Counted from the first letter of the stretch, positions 7,334 through 16,635 are shown. The stretch is 64,000 nucleotides of DNA from JARYMI01 sp037444845 (GCA_037444845.1 JBBILQ010000001.1:1-64000); one strand, 5' to 3'. The notes: generated by a model from the letters alone, not told the origin. Program-made: numbers and translations.

Positions 7334-8898
7334 CCAAAGTCATCGGGATTGATTTAGGGACAACTTTTTCCTGCGTGGCCTGTCTCGAGGGAGATAGGCC
7401 GAAAGTCATCCCAAACCTGGAGGGTCAGACGACAACGCCGTCAGCGGTGAGTTTCACTTCGGCAGGGGAGAGGTTAGTGGGGAATCTGGCTCTGAGGCAA
7501 GCCATCACCAACCCAGATAAGACCGTCGTTGCCGTCAAGAGGCTGATCGGGAGAAAGTTCAATTCTCCAGAGGTTGCTGAAGCGCGGCAAAAACTGCCCT
7601 ACCAGCTGACCGAAGCGCCGAACGGGGATGTCCGGGTGGTCGTCGACTCCGCCGAAATCAGCCCCCAGGAAATTTCCGGCATGATCCTGTCTTACTTAAA
7701 GATAGGCGCTGAGTCATTTCTTGGAGAAGCTATCCAGGCAGCTGTGATCACAGTCCCCGCCCATTTTAACGATCATCAACGGCAGGCCACAAAAGATGCG
7801 GCCAGGATCGCCGGTCTTGAGGTCCTCAGAGTGATCAACGAGCCCACCGCAGCCAGTCTGGCTTACGGCCTGGAAGCCAAAAAAAACGCCAAGGTGGCTG
7901 TGTTTGACCTCGGGGGGGGCACGTTCGACATCACGATCTTAGAGATTCAGGACACGGTTTTTCAGGTCCTGGCAACAAACGGCAATTCTTACCTCGGAGG
8001 AGAGGACTTCGACAACCGCGTCGTCGCCTGGTTGGTCGAAGGCTTTAAAAAAGAGCACAAGATAGACTTGTTTCAAGACAAGCTGGCGCTCCAGAGGATC
8101 AAGGAGGCAGCGGAAAGGGCCAAACGGGAACTTTCCTTCACTCACGAAAGCGAGATCAACCTGCCCTTCATCTGTTCGACCTCAGCCGGGTCCAGACACA
8201 TCAATAGAAGGCTCACCCGGAAGATGCTCGAAGAGCTGACCGGCGACCTTGTCAAGAAAACCGTTCCGCTGATCGAACAGGCTTTATCGGACAGCCGACT
8301 CGAACCCGAAGATATCCAGGAAATCATCCTGGTTGGCGGACAAACGCGCATGCCGCTCGTCCGCAAAACGATCACCGATTTTTTCAGGACAAAACCCCGT
8401 GAGGACATCAATCCCGATGAAATTGTGGCCATGGGGGCGGCCATCCAGTCATCTATCTTGAGAGGCAAAAGGGCCGAGCTCGTGGTCTTACTGGATGTCA
8501 CGTCCCATTCTTTGGGTATCGAGACGGAAAACGATACGTATCAACAGATTATAGAAAGAAATACCACGATCCCGACAAAAAAAACGATGCCGTTTACGAC
8601 TGTCGAAGACAATCAGATTAGAGTGACAATCCATGTCCTCCAAGGAGAAAACCGTCAGGCTTCACGGAATAAATCTTTAGCCCGGTTTGACCTGATGGGA
8701 ATCCAGCCCGCGCCGGCGGGCGTTCCCCAGATTGATGTGACCTTTGAGATTGATGCCGACGGGATTCTGAAAGTATCCGCCCGGGATGTGATGACGGGAT
8801 TGAACCAGGAAATCCGAATCCATCCCTCTTCAGGTCTCACGGCAGGAGAACTTGAGGCCATCGTCAAAAAGCATCGAGCACAACCGCAAAGCTCTTAA
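7330..8898 (+). CDS. dnaK: Hsp70 chaperone DnaK lacking the C-terminal lid
   Basis: A 522-residue Hsp70. The ATPase domain is intact: IGIDLGTTFSCVA, ITVPAHFNDHQRQATKDAARIAG, RVINEPTAASLAYGL, VFDLGGGTFDITIL and ILVGGQTRMPLV. The beta-sandwich substrate-binding domain follows to DADGILKVSARDVMTGLNQEI. The protein stops soon after SSGLTAGELEAIVKKH, so most of the helical lid and the disordered tail (about 100 residues in E. coli DnaK, 638 aa) are missing. The downstream DNA encodes dnaJ within 7 nt, so this is not a window-edge effect. Coupled to grpE by ATGA. Whether a full-length DnaK exists elsewhere cannot be told from here. Confidence 0.93.
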   Translation: MTKVIGIDLGTTFSCVACLEGDRPKVIPNLEGQTTTPSAVSFTSAGERLVGNLALRQAITNPDKTVVAVKRLIGRKFNSPEVAEARQKLPYQLTEAPNGDVRVVVDSAEISPQEISGMILSYLKIGAESFLGEAIQAAVITVPAHFNDHQRQATKDAARIAGLEVLRVINEPTAASLAYGLEAKKNAKVAVFDLGGGTFDITILEIQDTVFQVLATNGNSYLGGEDFDNRVVAWLVEGFKKEHKIDLFQDKLALQRIKEAAERAKRELSFTHESEINLPFICSTSAGSRHINRRLTRKMLEELTGDLVKKTVPLIEQALSDSRLEPEDIQEIILVGGQTRMPLVRKTITDFFRTKPREDINPDEIVAMGAAIQSSILRGKRAELVVLLDVTSHSLGIETENDTYQQIIERNTTIPTKKTMPFTTVEDNQIRVTIHVLQGENRQASRNKSLARFDLMGIQPAPAGVPQIDVTFEIDADGILKVSARDVMTGLNQEIRIHPSSGLTAGELEAIVKKHRAQPQSS

Positions 8899-8904
8899 AG
8901 AAAA

Positions 8905-10035
8905 ATGGCTAAGAGAGATTACTATGAAATCTTGGGCGTGACCAGAAACGCTTCCCAGGAGGAGATCAAGCGAGCCTATCGCCAGCTCGCCTTAAAATAC
9001 CATCCTGACAGGAACCCCGGCAAGCGAGAGGCGGAGGAACTGTTCAAGGAAGCCGCGGAGGCTTACAGCGTCCTGGGCGATCCCAGCAAACGATCCACTT
9101 ACGACCACTTTGGCCTGGAGGGCCTGCGGGGAGAGGGCTTCACCGGTTTTCATGGCTTTGATGCCTCCATTTTTGAGGATTTTGAGGATATTCTCGGCAG
9201 CTTTTTCGGGTTGGGAGATATCTTCGGAACTCGATCGAGACGGAGAAGGCCCCATCCCCCGAAAGGACGAGACCTGGCACTCGAGCTCGAGGTCACTCTC
9301 GAGGAAGCAGCCGCTGGCGTCGAGAAAGAGATCAGTCTCAACCGGGCGGAGCCGTGCCCCCTTTGCCGGGGATCGGGAGTCCAGCCTGGAACCCGAAAGG
9401 CTTCTTGTCCGACCTGCCAGGGGAGAGGGCAACTCCGCTATCAGCAGGGATTTTTCACCATCTCTCGAACCTGTTCCCGTTGCAATGGCTCGGGCGAAGT
9501 CATTTCCACGCCCTGCGAGGAGTGCCGTGGGTCCGGGAAAATCAGACAGAAAAAAACCCTCAAAATCAGGATTCCAGCGGGTATTGACAACGGAAACAGG
9601 CTAAGGCTTGAGGGGGAAGGCGAGCCAGGCGACACAGAATCGGTCCGGGGCGATCTCTATGTTGTCATCCGGGTGGCCAAGCATCATTTCTTCGAGCGCG
9701 AAGGGGACGATCTCCTCTGTGATATTCCGATTTCATTTTCCCAGGCGGCTCTGGGGTCTTCATTGGAGATTCCTCAGCTTGATGGTGATGCTCTTAAGCT
9801 CAGCATTCCGCCGGGCATTCAATCTGGTGAGGTGTTGAAACTGAAAGGCCGGGGAATCAAAGACATCCAGAGCAACAGAAGGGGAGACCTTTATGTGAAG
9901 ATCCTTGTCAAGACGCCGGTGAAGTTAACCAATGAACAGAAAGAGATGCTGAAGAAGCTCGCCGAACTCAGAGGCGAGAACCTGGATGAAGCGGACAAAA
10001 GCCTCCTCAAAAAGTTCAGGAATATCATTCATTAG
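8905..10035 (+). CDS. dnaJ: Chaperone DnaJ
   Basis: A 376-residue type I Hsp40. J domain at 1-70 with the HPD motif (KYHPDRNPG), a Gly/Phe-rich region (FTGFHGFDASIFEDFEDILG), and a zinc-binding domain with four CxxCxGxG-type repeats (CPLCRGSG, CPTCQGRG, CSRCNGSG, CEECRGSG), then the C-terminal client-binding domains (GIQSGEVLKLKGRGI). Length is standard. It starts 7 nt after the dnaK stop, completing hrcA-grpE-dnaK-dnaJ. The J domain stimulates DnaK ATPase, so this lidless DnaK has a complete set of co-chaperones in its operon. Confidence 0.96.
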   Translation: MAKRDYYEILGVTRNASQEEIKRAYRQLALKYHPDRNPGKREAEELFKEAAEAYSVLGDPSKRSTYDHFGLEGLRGEGFTGFHGFDASIFEDFEDILGSFFGLGDIFGTRSRRRRPHPPKGRDLALELEVTLEEAAAGVEKEISLNRAEPCPLCRGSGVQPGTRKASCPTCQGRGQLRYQQGFFTISRTCSRCNGSGEVISTPCEECRGSGKIRQKKTLKIRIPAGIDNGNRLRLEGEGEPGDTESVRGDLYVVIRVAKHHFFEREGDDLLCDIPISFSQAALGSSLEIPQLDGDALKLSIPPGIQSGEVLKLKGRGIKDIQSNRRGDLYVKILVKTPVKLTNEQKEMLKKLAELRGENLDEADKSLLKKFRNIIH

Positions 10036-10043
10036 AGAAACGA

Positions 10044-10787
10044 TTGACGTCGACCCATTTCTTGGTAAAACAGAAAAACCTGCGATTTCCGCATGCCTTC
10101 CTCGAGGGAGGAGAGCATTATCATTTAAGCAGGGTTCTGCGGGCGAGGCCGGGCAAGAGAGTCTGGCTTATAGACGAGAAAGGAGGCCGATTCCTGGCTG
10201 AGGTCAGAGAGCTTGAGCGAGAGAAAACCAAGCTCTTTATCCTTGGGAGAGAAGAGGAAAAGGGAACAAAAATTCGGCTTTCGCTGGCTCAGGCTGTTAT
10301 AAAATCCAAAAAAATGGATTTTCTCATCCAGAAGGCCACTGAGATGGGAATCGATTGCTTCGTACCTGTTCTTGCGTCCCGCTCGATGGTCAAGCTTAGG
10401 GAGGAGGAGAAAAAGGTTGCAAGGTGGCAGAGGATTGCCAGGGAAGCCGCCAAGCAGGCTCGTCGAACGTCTGTTCCGTTGGTCGTCCGTCCCCAACCTT
10501 TTCTCTCGTTTCTTCAAAGTGTCCAGGCAGAAAGGAAACTCTTTCTGGTCGAGGGCCGGGGCAGGCTCCTGCGGGAAATACTCATCGAAGTGCCCATGAG
10601 CCACGGGCTGTCTGACTTTCCGGAAGTGACTATCCTGGTCGGGCCAGAAGGAGGCTGGACTGATGCGGAAGAAAAGCAGGCCTTTGATCATGGGTTTGAG
10701 GCTATGAGCCTGGGAAATCAAATCCTGAGGTCCGAGACAGCGGCTTTGGCGGCTTTATCTCTCATTGCCCATTTTTGGAACGTTTGA
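10044..10787 (+). CDS. rsmE: 16S rRNA m3U1498 methyltransferase RsmE
   Basis: A 247-residue SPOUT methyltransferase that methylates N3 of U1498 in 16S rRNA. The C-terminal knot is clear: TILVGPEGGWTDAEEKQAF followed by MSLGNQILRSETAALAALSLI, the SAM-binding trefoil signature. The N-terminal PUA-like region includes HYHLSRVLRARPGKRVWLID. Length is normal. The start at 10044 is probably an alternative codon 8 nt after the dnaJ stop and may be coupled to it; a dnaJ-rsmE neighbourhood is common in bacteria. Confidence 0.93.
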   Translation: MTSTHFLVKQKNLRFPHAFLEGGEHYHLSRVLRARPGKRVWLIDEKGGRFLAEVRELEREKTKLFILGREEEKGTKIRLSLAQAVIKSKKMDFLIQKATEMGIDCFVPVLASRSMVKLREEEKKVARWQRIAREAAKQARRTSVPLVVRPQPFLSFLQSVQAERKLFLVEGRGRLLREILIEVPMSHGLSDFPEVTILVGPEGGWTDAEEKQAFDHGFEAMSLGNQILRSETAALAALSLIAHFWNV

Positions 10788-10788
10788 G

Positions 10789-11727
10789 ATGTTTCTCCAG
10801 GGCCAGAAAGTCGGGAAGTACGAGATCATCCGCTCTCTCGGCAGCGGTGGTTTTGGCTCTGTCTATCTGGCCAAGGATACTTGGTTAGATATGAAAGTCG
10901 CCATCAAGGTCCCCCACAAGCAGTCGGCAGAGCTTTACAAACTCTTGAAGGAACCGCGGCTTCAGGCTGCTCTCAACCATCCCAACATCGTCCGCATGAT
11001 TGCCGCGGAAAAAGAAAACAGGGTTTTTTTCATGGTCATGGAGTATGTCAAGGGAAGGACGCTGGAAAAGGTCCTGGATAAAGAGAAAATTCTGGAGCCC
11101 GAACGGGCTGTCGATACCATCAAGCAAGTCGCCCACGGCGTTGATCACGCTCATAAGAACAAGATCATCCATCGGGACCTCCGGCCGTCCAATATCATCA
11201 TTTCCGAGGACGGGACAGCCAAGATAACCGATTTCGGGACATCGGCCTGGCTCAGCAACGTTCCCTATGCCTCAACAAGGATCGGCAGCCCTCCCTATAT
11301 GGCTCCGGAGCAATTTCTGGGCAGAGCCAGCTATCAGTCCGATATCTATTCCTTGGGCTGCATTTTTTACGAAATGATTGTTGGCCGGCCGCCGATTTTC
11401 GACCCAGACCCGTTCAAAATACTGGAAAAGGCCCAGCAGGGTAAGGTCACCCCCCCGCGCCTGAGGAACACAAAAATTTCCCGGGAAGTCGACGAGATTA
11501 TCATGAAATGCCTGGCTTCGAGAGCCGAGGAGCGGTACCAGAAGCCTTCTGAACTCATCCGCGCCATCTCAACTCTCAAAGGACAAAAGGAGCAGGAATC
11601 GGACGTCGAAGAGATGCTGAGCCGGATTAGGGCCAGGGACCAGGTCAGGTCCGAACGGTGCTGGAATTGCCGCCGTCCCCTCCCGATCAGGACGAGGCAC
11701 TGCCCGCACTGCGGGGAGACGGTCTGA
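10789..11727 (+). CDS. Ser/Thr protein kinase with C-terminal zinc ribbon
   Basis: A 312-residue Hanks-type kinase. From ATG 10789: glycine loop GSGGFGSV (about 18-25), ATP-anchoring Lys in VAIKV (K40), catalytic HRDLRPSN (128-135), DFG (148-150), and the APE motif in PYMAPEQF. Catalytic residues look intact; the usual HRDLK is HRDLR. After about residue 265 comes a charged linker and then CWNCRR and CPHCGE, a four-cysteine zinc ribbon at the extreme C-terminus. No transmembrane segment is seen, so the kinase is probably cytosolic, unlike PASTA kinases. The ATG is 1 nt after the rsmE stop; a TTG at 10765 would overlap rsmE. Substrate unknown. Confidence 0.92.
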   Translation: MFLQGQKVGKYEIIRSLGSGGFGSVYLAKDTWLDMKVAIKVPHKQSAELYKLLKEPRLQAALNHPNIVRMIAAEKENRVFFMVMEYVKGRTLEKVLDKEKILEPERAVDTIKQVAHGVDHAHKNKIIHRDLRPSNIIISEDGTAKITDFGTSAWLSNVPYASTRIGSPPYMAPEQFLGRASYQSDIYSLGCIFYEMIVGRPPIFDPDPFKILEKAQQGKVTPPRLRNTKISREVDEIIMKCLASRAEERYQKPSELIRAISTLKGQKEQESDVEEMLSRIRARDQVRSERCWNCRRPLPIRTRHCPHCGETV

Positions 11728-11741
11728 CGACGGCCGCAGGT

Positions 11742-11771
11742 TTGACTTTAAGGATTCACTTACGATAACAT
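11742..11771 (+). promoter_or_regulatory. Possible promoter of ilvE
   Basis: TTGACT (11742-11747), 18-nt spacer, TAACAT (11766-11771). The leader to the ATG at 11838 is about 60 nt. An 8-base inverted repeat, CGATAACA (11763-11770) and TGTTATCG (11813-11820), spans the -10 region and leader and could be an operator or a long-range hairpin. Confidence 0.4.
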
Positions 11772-11837
11772 TAAAATGGCTTTTTCTCTCAGAGGAATCA
11801 TCATCAGGTTGCTGTTATCGACTAAAAGGAGTCATGA

Positions 11838-12761
11838 ATGAGCCCTTTTGACGAGAACGCCAAAGTCTGGATGAATGGCCGACTGGTCCCCTGGAACGAT
11901 GCAAAAATCCATATCGCCTCTCACGTGATCCATTACGGGAGTTCTCTGTTCGAAGGCTTTCGGGCCTACGACACTCCAAAGGGGACAGCCGTTTTTCGCC
12001 TCGACGCCCATATCACGCGGCTTTATGATTCGTGCAAGATGTACCGGATGGAAGTTCCTTACCGGATGGAGGAATTCAGCCGGGCCGTCATCGAAACGAT
12101 TGAAGCCAACCAATTCAAGTCCTGCTATGTCCGGCCGATCATCTACCGCGGCTATCATTCTTTGGGCGTGGATCCTTTTCCTAACCCTGTTGACTGCGCC
12201 ATCCTGGTCTGGAACTGGGGCAAATACCTCGGCGATGAGGCCCTGGAAAACGGCGTGGATGTCAGGGTCTCTTCCTGGTGGCGGATAGCTCCCAACACCT
12301 TTCCTGCCTTAGCCAAGTCTGGCGCCAACTACATGAATTCCCAGCTCATCAAGATGGAAGCGATCTTAGACGGCTACGCCGAGGGAATTGCCCTCAACAT
12401 TCGCGGCCATATCAGCGAAGGCAGCGGCGAGAATATTTTCCTTGTGCACAACGGGGCCGTTCATACTCCCCCTCTTTCATCTTCTATCCTCCCCGGCATC
12501 ACCAGGGATTCTGTCATCACGTTGCTTAAGGAATTGGGGATTCGGGTTATCGAGGAAACGATACCTCGAGAAATGCTCTATATTGCCGATGAGGTTTTTT
12601 TTACCGGCTCAGCGGCCGAGATCACGCCCATCCGGTCGGTCGACAAAATCACGGTGGGAACGGGGAAGCGCGGCCCTGTGGTTAAAAAACTGCAGGAAGC
12701 GTTTTTTGCTTACATAAACGGAGAAAGAGTCGACGCGTATGGTTGGCTAACCTATATTTAG
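11838..12761 (+). CDS. ilvE: Branched-chain amino acid aminotransferase
   Basis: A 307-residue class IV (fold type IV) PLP aminotransferase interconverting leucine, isoleucine and valine with their 2-oxo acids. Visible: HVIHYGSSLFEGFRAY near the N-terminus, the PLP lysine in LAKSGANYMNSQLIKMEA, GYAEGIALN, ISEGSGENIFLV, SSILPGITRDSVI and FFTGSAAEITPI. Length and motifs match IlvE rather than D-amino acid transaminase. ATG follows AAAAGGAG with 8-nt spacing. It has its own candidate promoter and is followed 12 nt later by the pilT-like gene. No ilv biosynthesis genes are nearby, so a catabolic role is possible. Confidence 0.93.
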   Translation: MSPFDENAKVWMNGRLVPWNDAKIHIASHVIHYGSSLFEGFRAYDTPKGTAVFRLDAHITRLYDSCKMYRMEVPYRMEEFSRAVIETIEANQFKSCYVRPIIYRGYHSLGVDPFPNPVDCAILVWNWGKYLGDEALENGVDVRVSSWWRIAPNTFPALAKSGANYMNSQLIKMEAILDGYAEGIALNIRGHISEGSGENIFLVHNGAVHTPPLSSSILPGITRDSVITLLKELGIRVIEETIPREMLYIADEVFFTGSAAEITPIRSVDKITVGTGKRGPVVKKLQEAFFAYINGERVDAYGWLTYI

Positions 12762-12773
12762 AAGAGGTGGAGC

Positions 12774-13934
12774 ATGGAAATCGACGAATTATTGAAAGTC
12801 GCTATCGAGAGGGACGCCTCCGACCTTCATCTCAAGGCCGGTAATCACCCCATCATCCGCGTGCATGGCACGCTCATCCCTTTAACCGGATTTCCACGGC
12901 TGACCTCTAAGGACACTCAGGAGCTTGGCGATCAGCTCATGACAGACTACCAGAAAGCCAGGCTCAGGGAAGATTTTGACCTTGACCTAGCTTACAGCCT
13001 GCCCGGGTTTGGCCGGTTCCGGGGAAGCATTTTCCATCAGCGGGGCTCCCTGGCCATCGCCCTCAGAATTATTCCGCTCGAAGTGAAAACGATCCGGCAC
13101 CTTCTTCTTCCTGAGGTATTGGAGAAGATTTCCTTGTTGCCGAGAGGCATGGTCCTGGTTACAGGAACGACGGGCAGCGGCAAGACGACGACTCTTGCGG
13201 CCATGATCGATTACATCAACGCGAACCGCCGTGAGAACATCATCACGATTGAAGACCCGATTGAATATCTCCACAAGGATAAAAAGAGCACGGTCAGTCA
13301 GCGGGAGGTCGGCATGGACGTGGTCAGCTTTGGCCGGGGTCTGAGGGCGACGCTGCGCGAAGACCCGGATGTCATCCTCGTCGGCGAAATGAGAGACCTG
13401 GACACGATCGAGACAGCCATCCTGGCGGCTGAGACCGGCCACCTCGTCTTCAGCACCCTCCATACATTAGACGCACCAGAGACCATTAACCGCATCATCT
13501 CCGTCTTTGCTCCCCACCATCAAAGACAGGTCCGCCTGCAGCTCAGCAGCCTCCTTAAAGCGGTTATTTCCCAGCGGCTGATTCCTCGCATGGACGGACA
13601 GGGACGCGTGCCGGCCGTGGAAGTCATGATCAGCACGCCTTATGTTCAGGATTGCATCCAGGAAAAAGAGAAGACGGGTCTCATCCGGGATGCCATCGCT
13701 GCTGGCGTCTCCCAATACGGAATGCAGACGTTTGACCAGTCTATCTTTCAGCTTTACCGCGACGGCTACATCTCTTTTGAGCAGGGGTTGCGTTACTCCA
13801 GCAACCCGGATAATTTCAAGCTCCGGGTCATGGGCGTTCAATCCACCCTTGACCTGGCTCTTGAGGAGATGGAGCAGCGGATGAGCAAAGTGGAAAGAGA
13901 AGAGGTGGAGAAACCAGAAGAAGACATGTCATGA
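12774..13934 (+). CDS. pilT: PilT/PilU-type type IV pilus retraction ATPase
   Basis: A 386-residue secretion-superfamily ATPase that would drive pilus retraction at the inner membrane. N-terminal PAS-like region (ERDASDLHLKAGNHPIIRVHG), Walker A GTTGSGKTTTLA, Asp box (ITIEDPIEYLH), Walker B region ILVGEMRDLDTIETAILAAETGH, and His box FSTLHTLDA. The C-terminal part contains KTGLIRDAIAAG, a diverged form of the PilT AIRNLIRE element, so PilU is an alternative. No pilin or pilB lies nearby. RBS GAGGTGGAG precedes the ATG. Its stop overlaps the alaS start (ATGA), so translation of the two is probably coupled. Confidence 0.9.
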   Translation: MEIDELLKVAIERDASDLHLKAGNHPIIRVHGTLIPLTGFPRLTSKDTQELGDQLMTDYQKARLREDFDLDLAYSLPGFGRFRGSIFHQRGSLAIALRIIPLEVKTIRHLLLPEVLEKISLLPRGMVLVTGTTGSGKTTTLAAMIDYINANRRENIITIEDPIEYLHKDKKSTVSQREVGMDVVSFGRGLRATLREDPDVILVGEMRDLDTIETAILAAETGHLVFSTLHTLDAPETINRIISVFAPHHQRQVRLQLSSLLKAVISQRLIPRMDGQGRVPAVEVMISTPYVQDCIQEKEKTGLIRDAIAAGVSQYGMQTFDQSIFQLYRDGYISFEQGLRYSSNPDNFKLRVMGVQSTLDLALEEMEQRMSKVEREEVEKPEEDMS

Positions 13935-16567
13935 GAGCCCAGGAGATCAGGGAAGCTTTCCTCGGCTTCTTTTCCCAGAAGAACCATAAGATCGTGGCCA
14001 GTTCCTCCTTGCTCCCCAAGGATGATCCGACGATTCTGTTCACGAACGCTGGCATGAACCAGTTTAAGAACGTCTTCCTTGGCCTGGAAAAACGAAGCTA
14101 CAGGAGAGCTGCATCGGTTCAGAAGTGCCTCCGTGTCTCGGGCAAGCACAATGACCTGGAGCAGGTGGGGAAGACGAACAAGCATCACACATTTTTCGAG
14201 ATGTTAGGCAATTTTTCCTTCGGGGATTATTTCAAAAAAGAAGCCATCGAGTTTGCCTGGGAGCTGGTGACGGAAGTTTTCGGGTTGGATGAGGAACGTC
14301 TTTATGCCACTGTCTATGAGGAAGATGAGGAGGCTTATCGGTTATGGAATGAGGGCATCGGGCTTCGCCGGGAGAGAATCTTTCGTTTTGGCAAAAAGGA
14401 CAATTTCTGGGCAATGGGGGAAACCGGTCCCTGCGGTCCCTGCTCGGAGATTCACTATGATATTGACCCTGGTTATGAACAGGGTGAGCCGTGCGTCCTG
14501 ATCGAAAAAGGCAGCGACCGGTTTATCGAACTTTGGAACCTGGTCTTCATGGAATATTTTCAGGATGAGCGCGGCACGCTCCATCCGTTGCCCTCTCCGT
14601 CGATCGACACGGGGATGGGACTGGAGAGGACAGCGGCCGCCCTCGAACGGAAGACGAGCAACTTTGACACTGACCTTTTCAGGCCCGTGATCAAGAAAAC
14701 CTGCGAGCTCGCGCAAAGAGAATACCCCGCGCTTGACCGGGGAGATGTTTCCGTCAGGATCATCGCTGATCACGTGCGGGCCATCACCTTCCTCGTCGGG
14801 GATGGCATCATGCCCGCTAACGAGGGGCGCGGGTACGTCCTCCGCCGGCTCATCAGAAGGGCCTTTCGCCATGGCAATTACCTGGGGCTGGAGAGGCCGT
14901 TTCTTCATCATCTCGTCAGCAGCGTGGCCGATATCATGAGAGATGCTTACCCTGAGCTTTTATCGTCGATGGCTTTCGTCTCGCGCGTCTGCCTTGCCGA
15001 GGAGGAGCGGTTTTCCCTGACTCTTTCCTCAGGCCTCCGTTATTTCCTTCAGTTTGTCGAAGAGGCCAAAAACTCGGGCCGTCAGGTCCTTAAGGGGTCG
15101 GAGCTGTTCAAGCTCTATGACACATTCGGATTCCCGATTGACCTCTCCCGGGAGCTGGCTCAGGAATCAGGCTTGGATGTGGATGAGGCGGGTTTTCAAA
15201 AGGAACTGGCCTTGCAAAAAGAAAGGGCTCGTTCTGGTTGGAAGGGGGATGCTGAGCCGGGAGAGCGGAAGATTTACGGAAAACTGAAAAAACTCCGGAC
15301 AGTTTATAAGGGGTATGATACGGAGAGGATTGAGGAGGCCGAAGTCCTGGCGGTCATCAAAGACGGCGCTTCATCTGATGACCTCAAGCAGGGAGAAAAA
15401 GGACAGGTCGTCCTCGGGGTTACCCCGTTCTATGCCGAGGCAGGCGGCCAGGTCGGAGATTCCGGCTGGCTGCGCAACGCCCGTTTCTCAGGTGTGGTGG
15501 AAGGCGCTTTTTTCCCGACTCCTGAAGTCATTGCTCACCACGTCCAGGCCATCTCGGGCGACCTTCACATCGGAGACAAAGTCGAAGCAACGGTGGACAG
15601 CCTTAGACGCCGGGCCATCAGCAACAACCACACCGCCACTCATCTTCTTCATGCCTCTTTGCGCCGCATTCTTGGCGACCATGTGAAGCAGGCCGGCTCG
15701 CTCGTTTCGGCCGAGCGGCTGAGGTTCGATTTCACTCATTTTTCCGGCCTTTCAGAGCAGGAGATTCGAGAAATCGAGGACCTCGTCAACCAAAAAATCC
15801 GGGACAATCTTCCCGTCAAGACAAAGCTGACGACGCTTGAAGAAGGCCTCAAAGAAGGGGCTGTGGCCATTTTTGAAGAAAAGTACGGAGAAAAGGTTCG
15901 TCTGGTCGAGGTCAAAGATTTTAGCAAGGAACTCTGCGGCGGAGTTCACGTCCATGCCACGGGAGAGGTCGGGTTTTTCAAGATCGTCGGGGAATCCAGC
16001 GTTGCGGCCGGGATGCGCCGGATCGAGGCTGTGACCGGCCAGGGGGCCCTGCGTTATGTCCAGGAAACGGAGGACATCCTGGCGGATATCGCGACTTCCT
16101 TGAGCAGTTCCCGTAAAGATGCCCTCCATCATCTCGAGAAAATGAAAGCCTTGTTGGAGGAAGCAGAGAAGGAAAATAAGGCCTTACGCCAGAAACTTGC
16201 TCTTCTTAAAACACAAGAGAGCGAGGAGAGAATCAGGAAAATCAAGGGAATCAATGTCCTGGCTCAGCGCTTCGAGGGGGTGAGCGTTGAAGAGCTCCGA
16301 AGCCTGGCCGATTCCCTCAAGCATAGGATCGGATCGGGCGTCGTTGTTCTCGGGACATCCTCTGACGGCAGAGTCTTTCTCGTCGTCGGCGTGACGAAAG
16401 ACCTGACTCACCGTCTCAAGGCTGACGAGCTGATTCGGGATATCGCTCCGCTTATCGGCGGCGGAGGAGGCGGCCGGCCCGATTTCGCCCAAGCGGGAGG
16501 GATAAAACCCGAGCAGCTGGACATGGCCCTGGAAAAAAGCTATTCTCTAATAGAAAAGAAGATTTGA
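13931..16567 (+). CDS. alaS: Alanine--tRNA ligase
   Basis: Class II aminoacyl-tRNA synthetase, 878 residues, full length. Aminoacylation domain: FTNAGMNQFKNVFLG, CLRVSGKHNDLEQVG, HHTFFEMLGNFSFGDYFKKEAI and the CGPCSEIHYD block. Editing domain: HTATHLLHASL and the zinc-site CGGVHVHATGEVG. The C-terminal C-Ala domain includes GGGGGGRPDFAQAGG. The ATG overlaps the stop of the upstream pilT-type gene by 4 nt, an unusual pairing of a translation enzyme with a pilus motor in one transcript, probably without functional meaning. Confidence 0.97.
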   Translation: MRAQEIREAFLGFFSQKNHKIVASSSLLPKDDPTILFTNAGMNQFKNVFLGLEKRSYRRAASVQKCLRVSGKHNDLEQVGKTNKHHTFFEMLGNFSFGDYFKKEAIEFAWELVTEVFGLDEERLYATVYEEDEEAYRLWNEGIGLRRERIFRFGKKDNFWAMGETGPCGPCSEIHYDIDPGYEQGEPCVLIEKGSDRFIELWNLVFMEYFQDERGTLHPLPSPSIDTGMGLERTAAALERKTSNFDTDLFRPVIKKTCELAQREYPALDRGDVSVRIIADHVRAITFLVGDGIMPANEGRGYVLRRLIRRAFRHGNYLGLERPFLHHLVSSVADIMRDAYPELLSSMAFVSRVCLAEEERFSLTLSSGLRYFLQFVEEAKNSGRQVLKGSELFKLYDTFGFPIDLSRELAQESGLDVDEAGFQKELALQKERARSGWKGDAEPGERKIYGKLKKLRTVYKGYDTERIEEAEVLAVIKDGASSDDLKQGEKGQVVLGVTPFYAEAGGQVGDSGWLRNARFSGVVEGAFFPTPEVIAHHVQAISGDLHIGDKVEATVDSLRRRAISNNHTATHLLHASLRRILGDHVKQAGSLVSAERLRFDFTHFSGLSEQEIREIEDLVNQKIRDNLPVKTKLTTLEEGLKEGAVAIFEEKYGEKVRLVEVKDFSKELCGGVHVHATGEVGFFKIVGESSVAAGMRRIEAVTGQGALRYVQETEDILADIATSLSSSRKDALHHLEKMKALLEEAEKENKALRQKLALLKTQESEERIRKIKGINVLAQRFEGVSVEELRSLADSLKHRIGSGVVVLGTSSDGRVFLVVGVTKDLTHRLKADELIRDIAPLIGGGGGGRPDFAQAGGIKPEQLDMALEKSYSLIEKKI

Positions 16568-16615
16568 GGGGAGGCAGTTGTTCCTGGAAGGAGAGGGGAT
16601 ATTCAGAAAGATTAA

Positions 16616-16635
16616 AATCACCCTCAGGGGTGATT
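16616..16635 (+). terminator. Stem-loop downstream of alaS
   Basis: AATCACCC (16616-16623) and GGGTGATT (16628-16635) form a perfect 8-bp stem with a TCAG loop. No T-run follows, so this is a weak intrinsic-terminator candidate; it could instead act as an RNA 3'-end stabilizer or reduce read-through into the transglycosylase gene. Confidence 0.35.
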
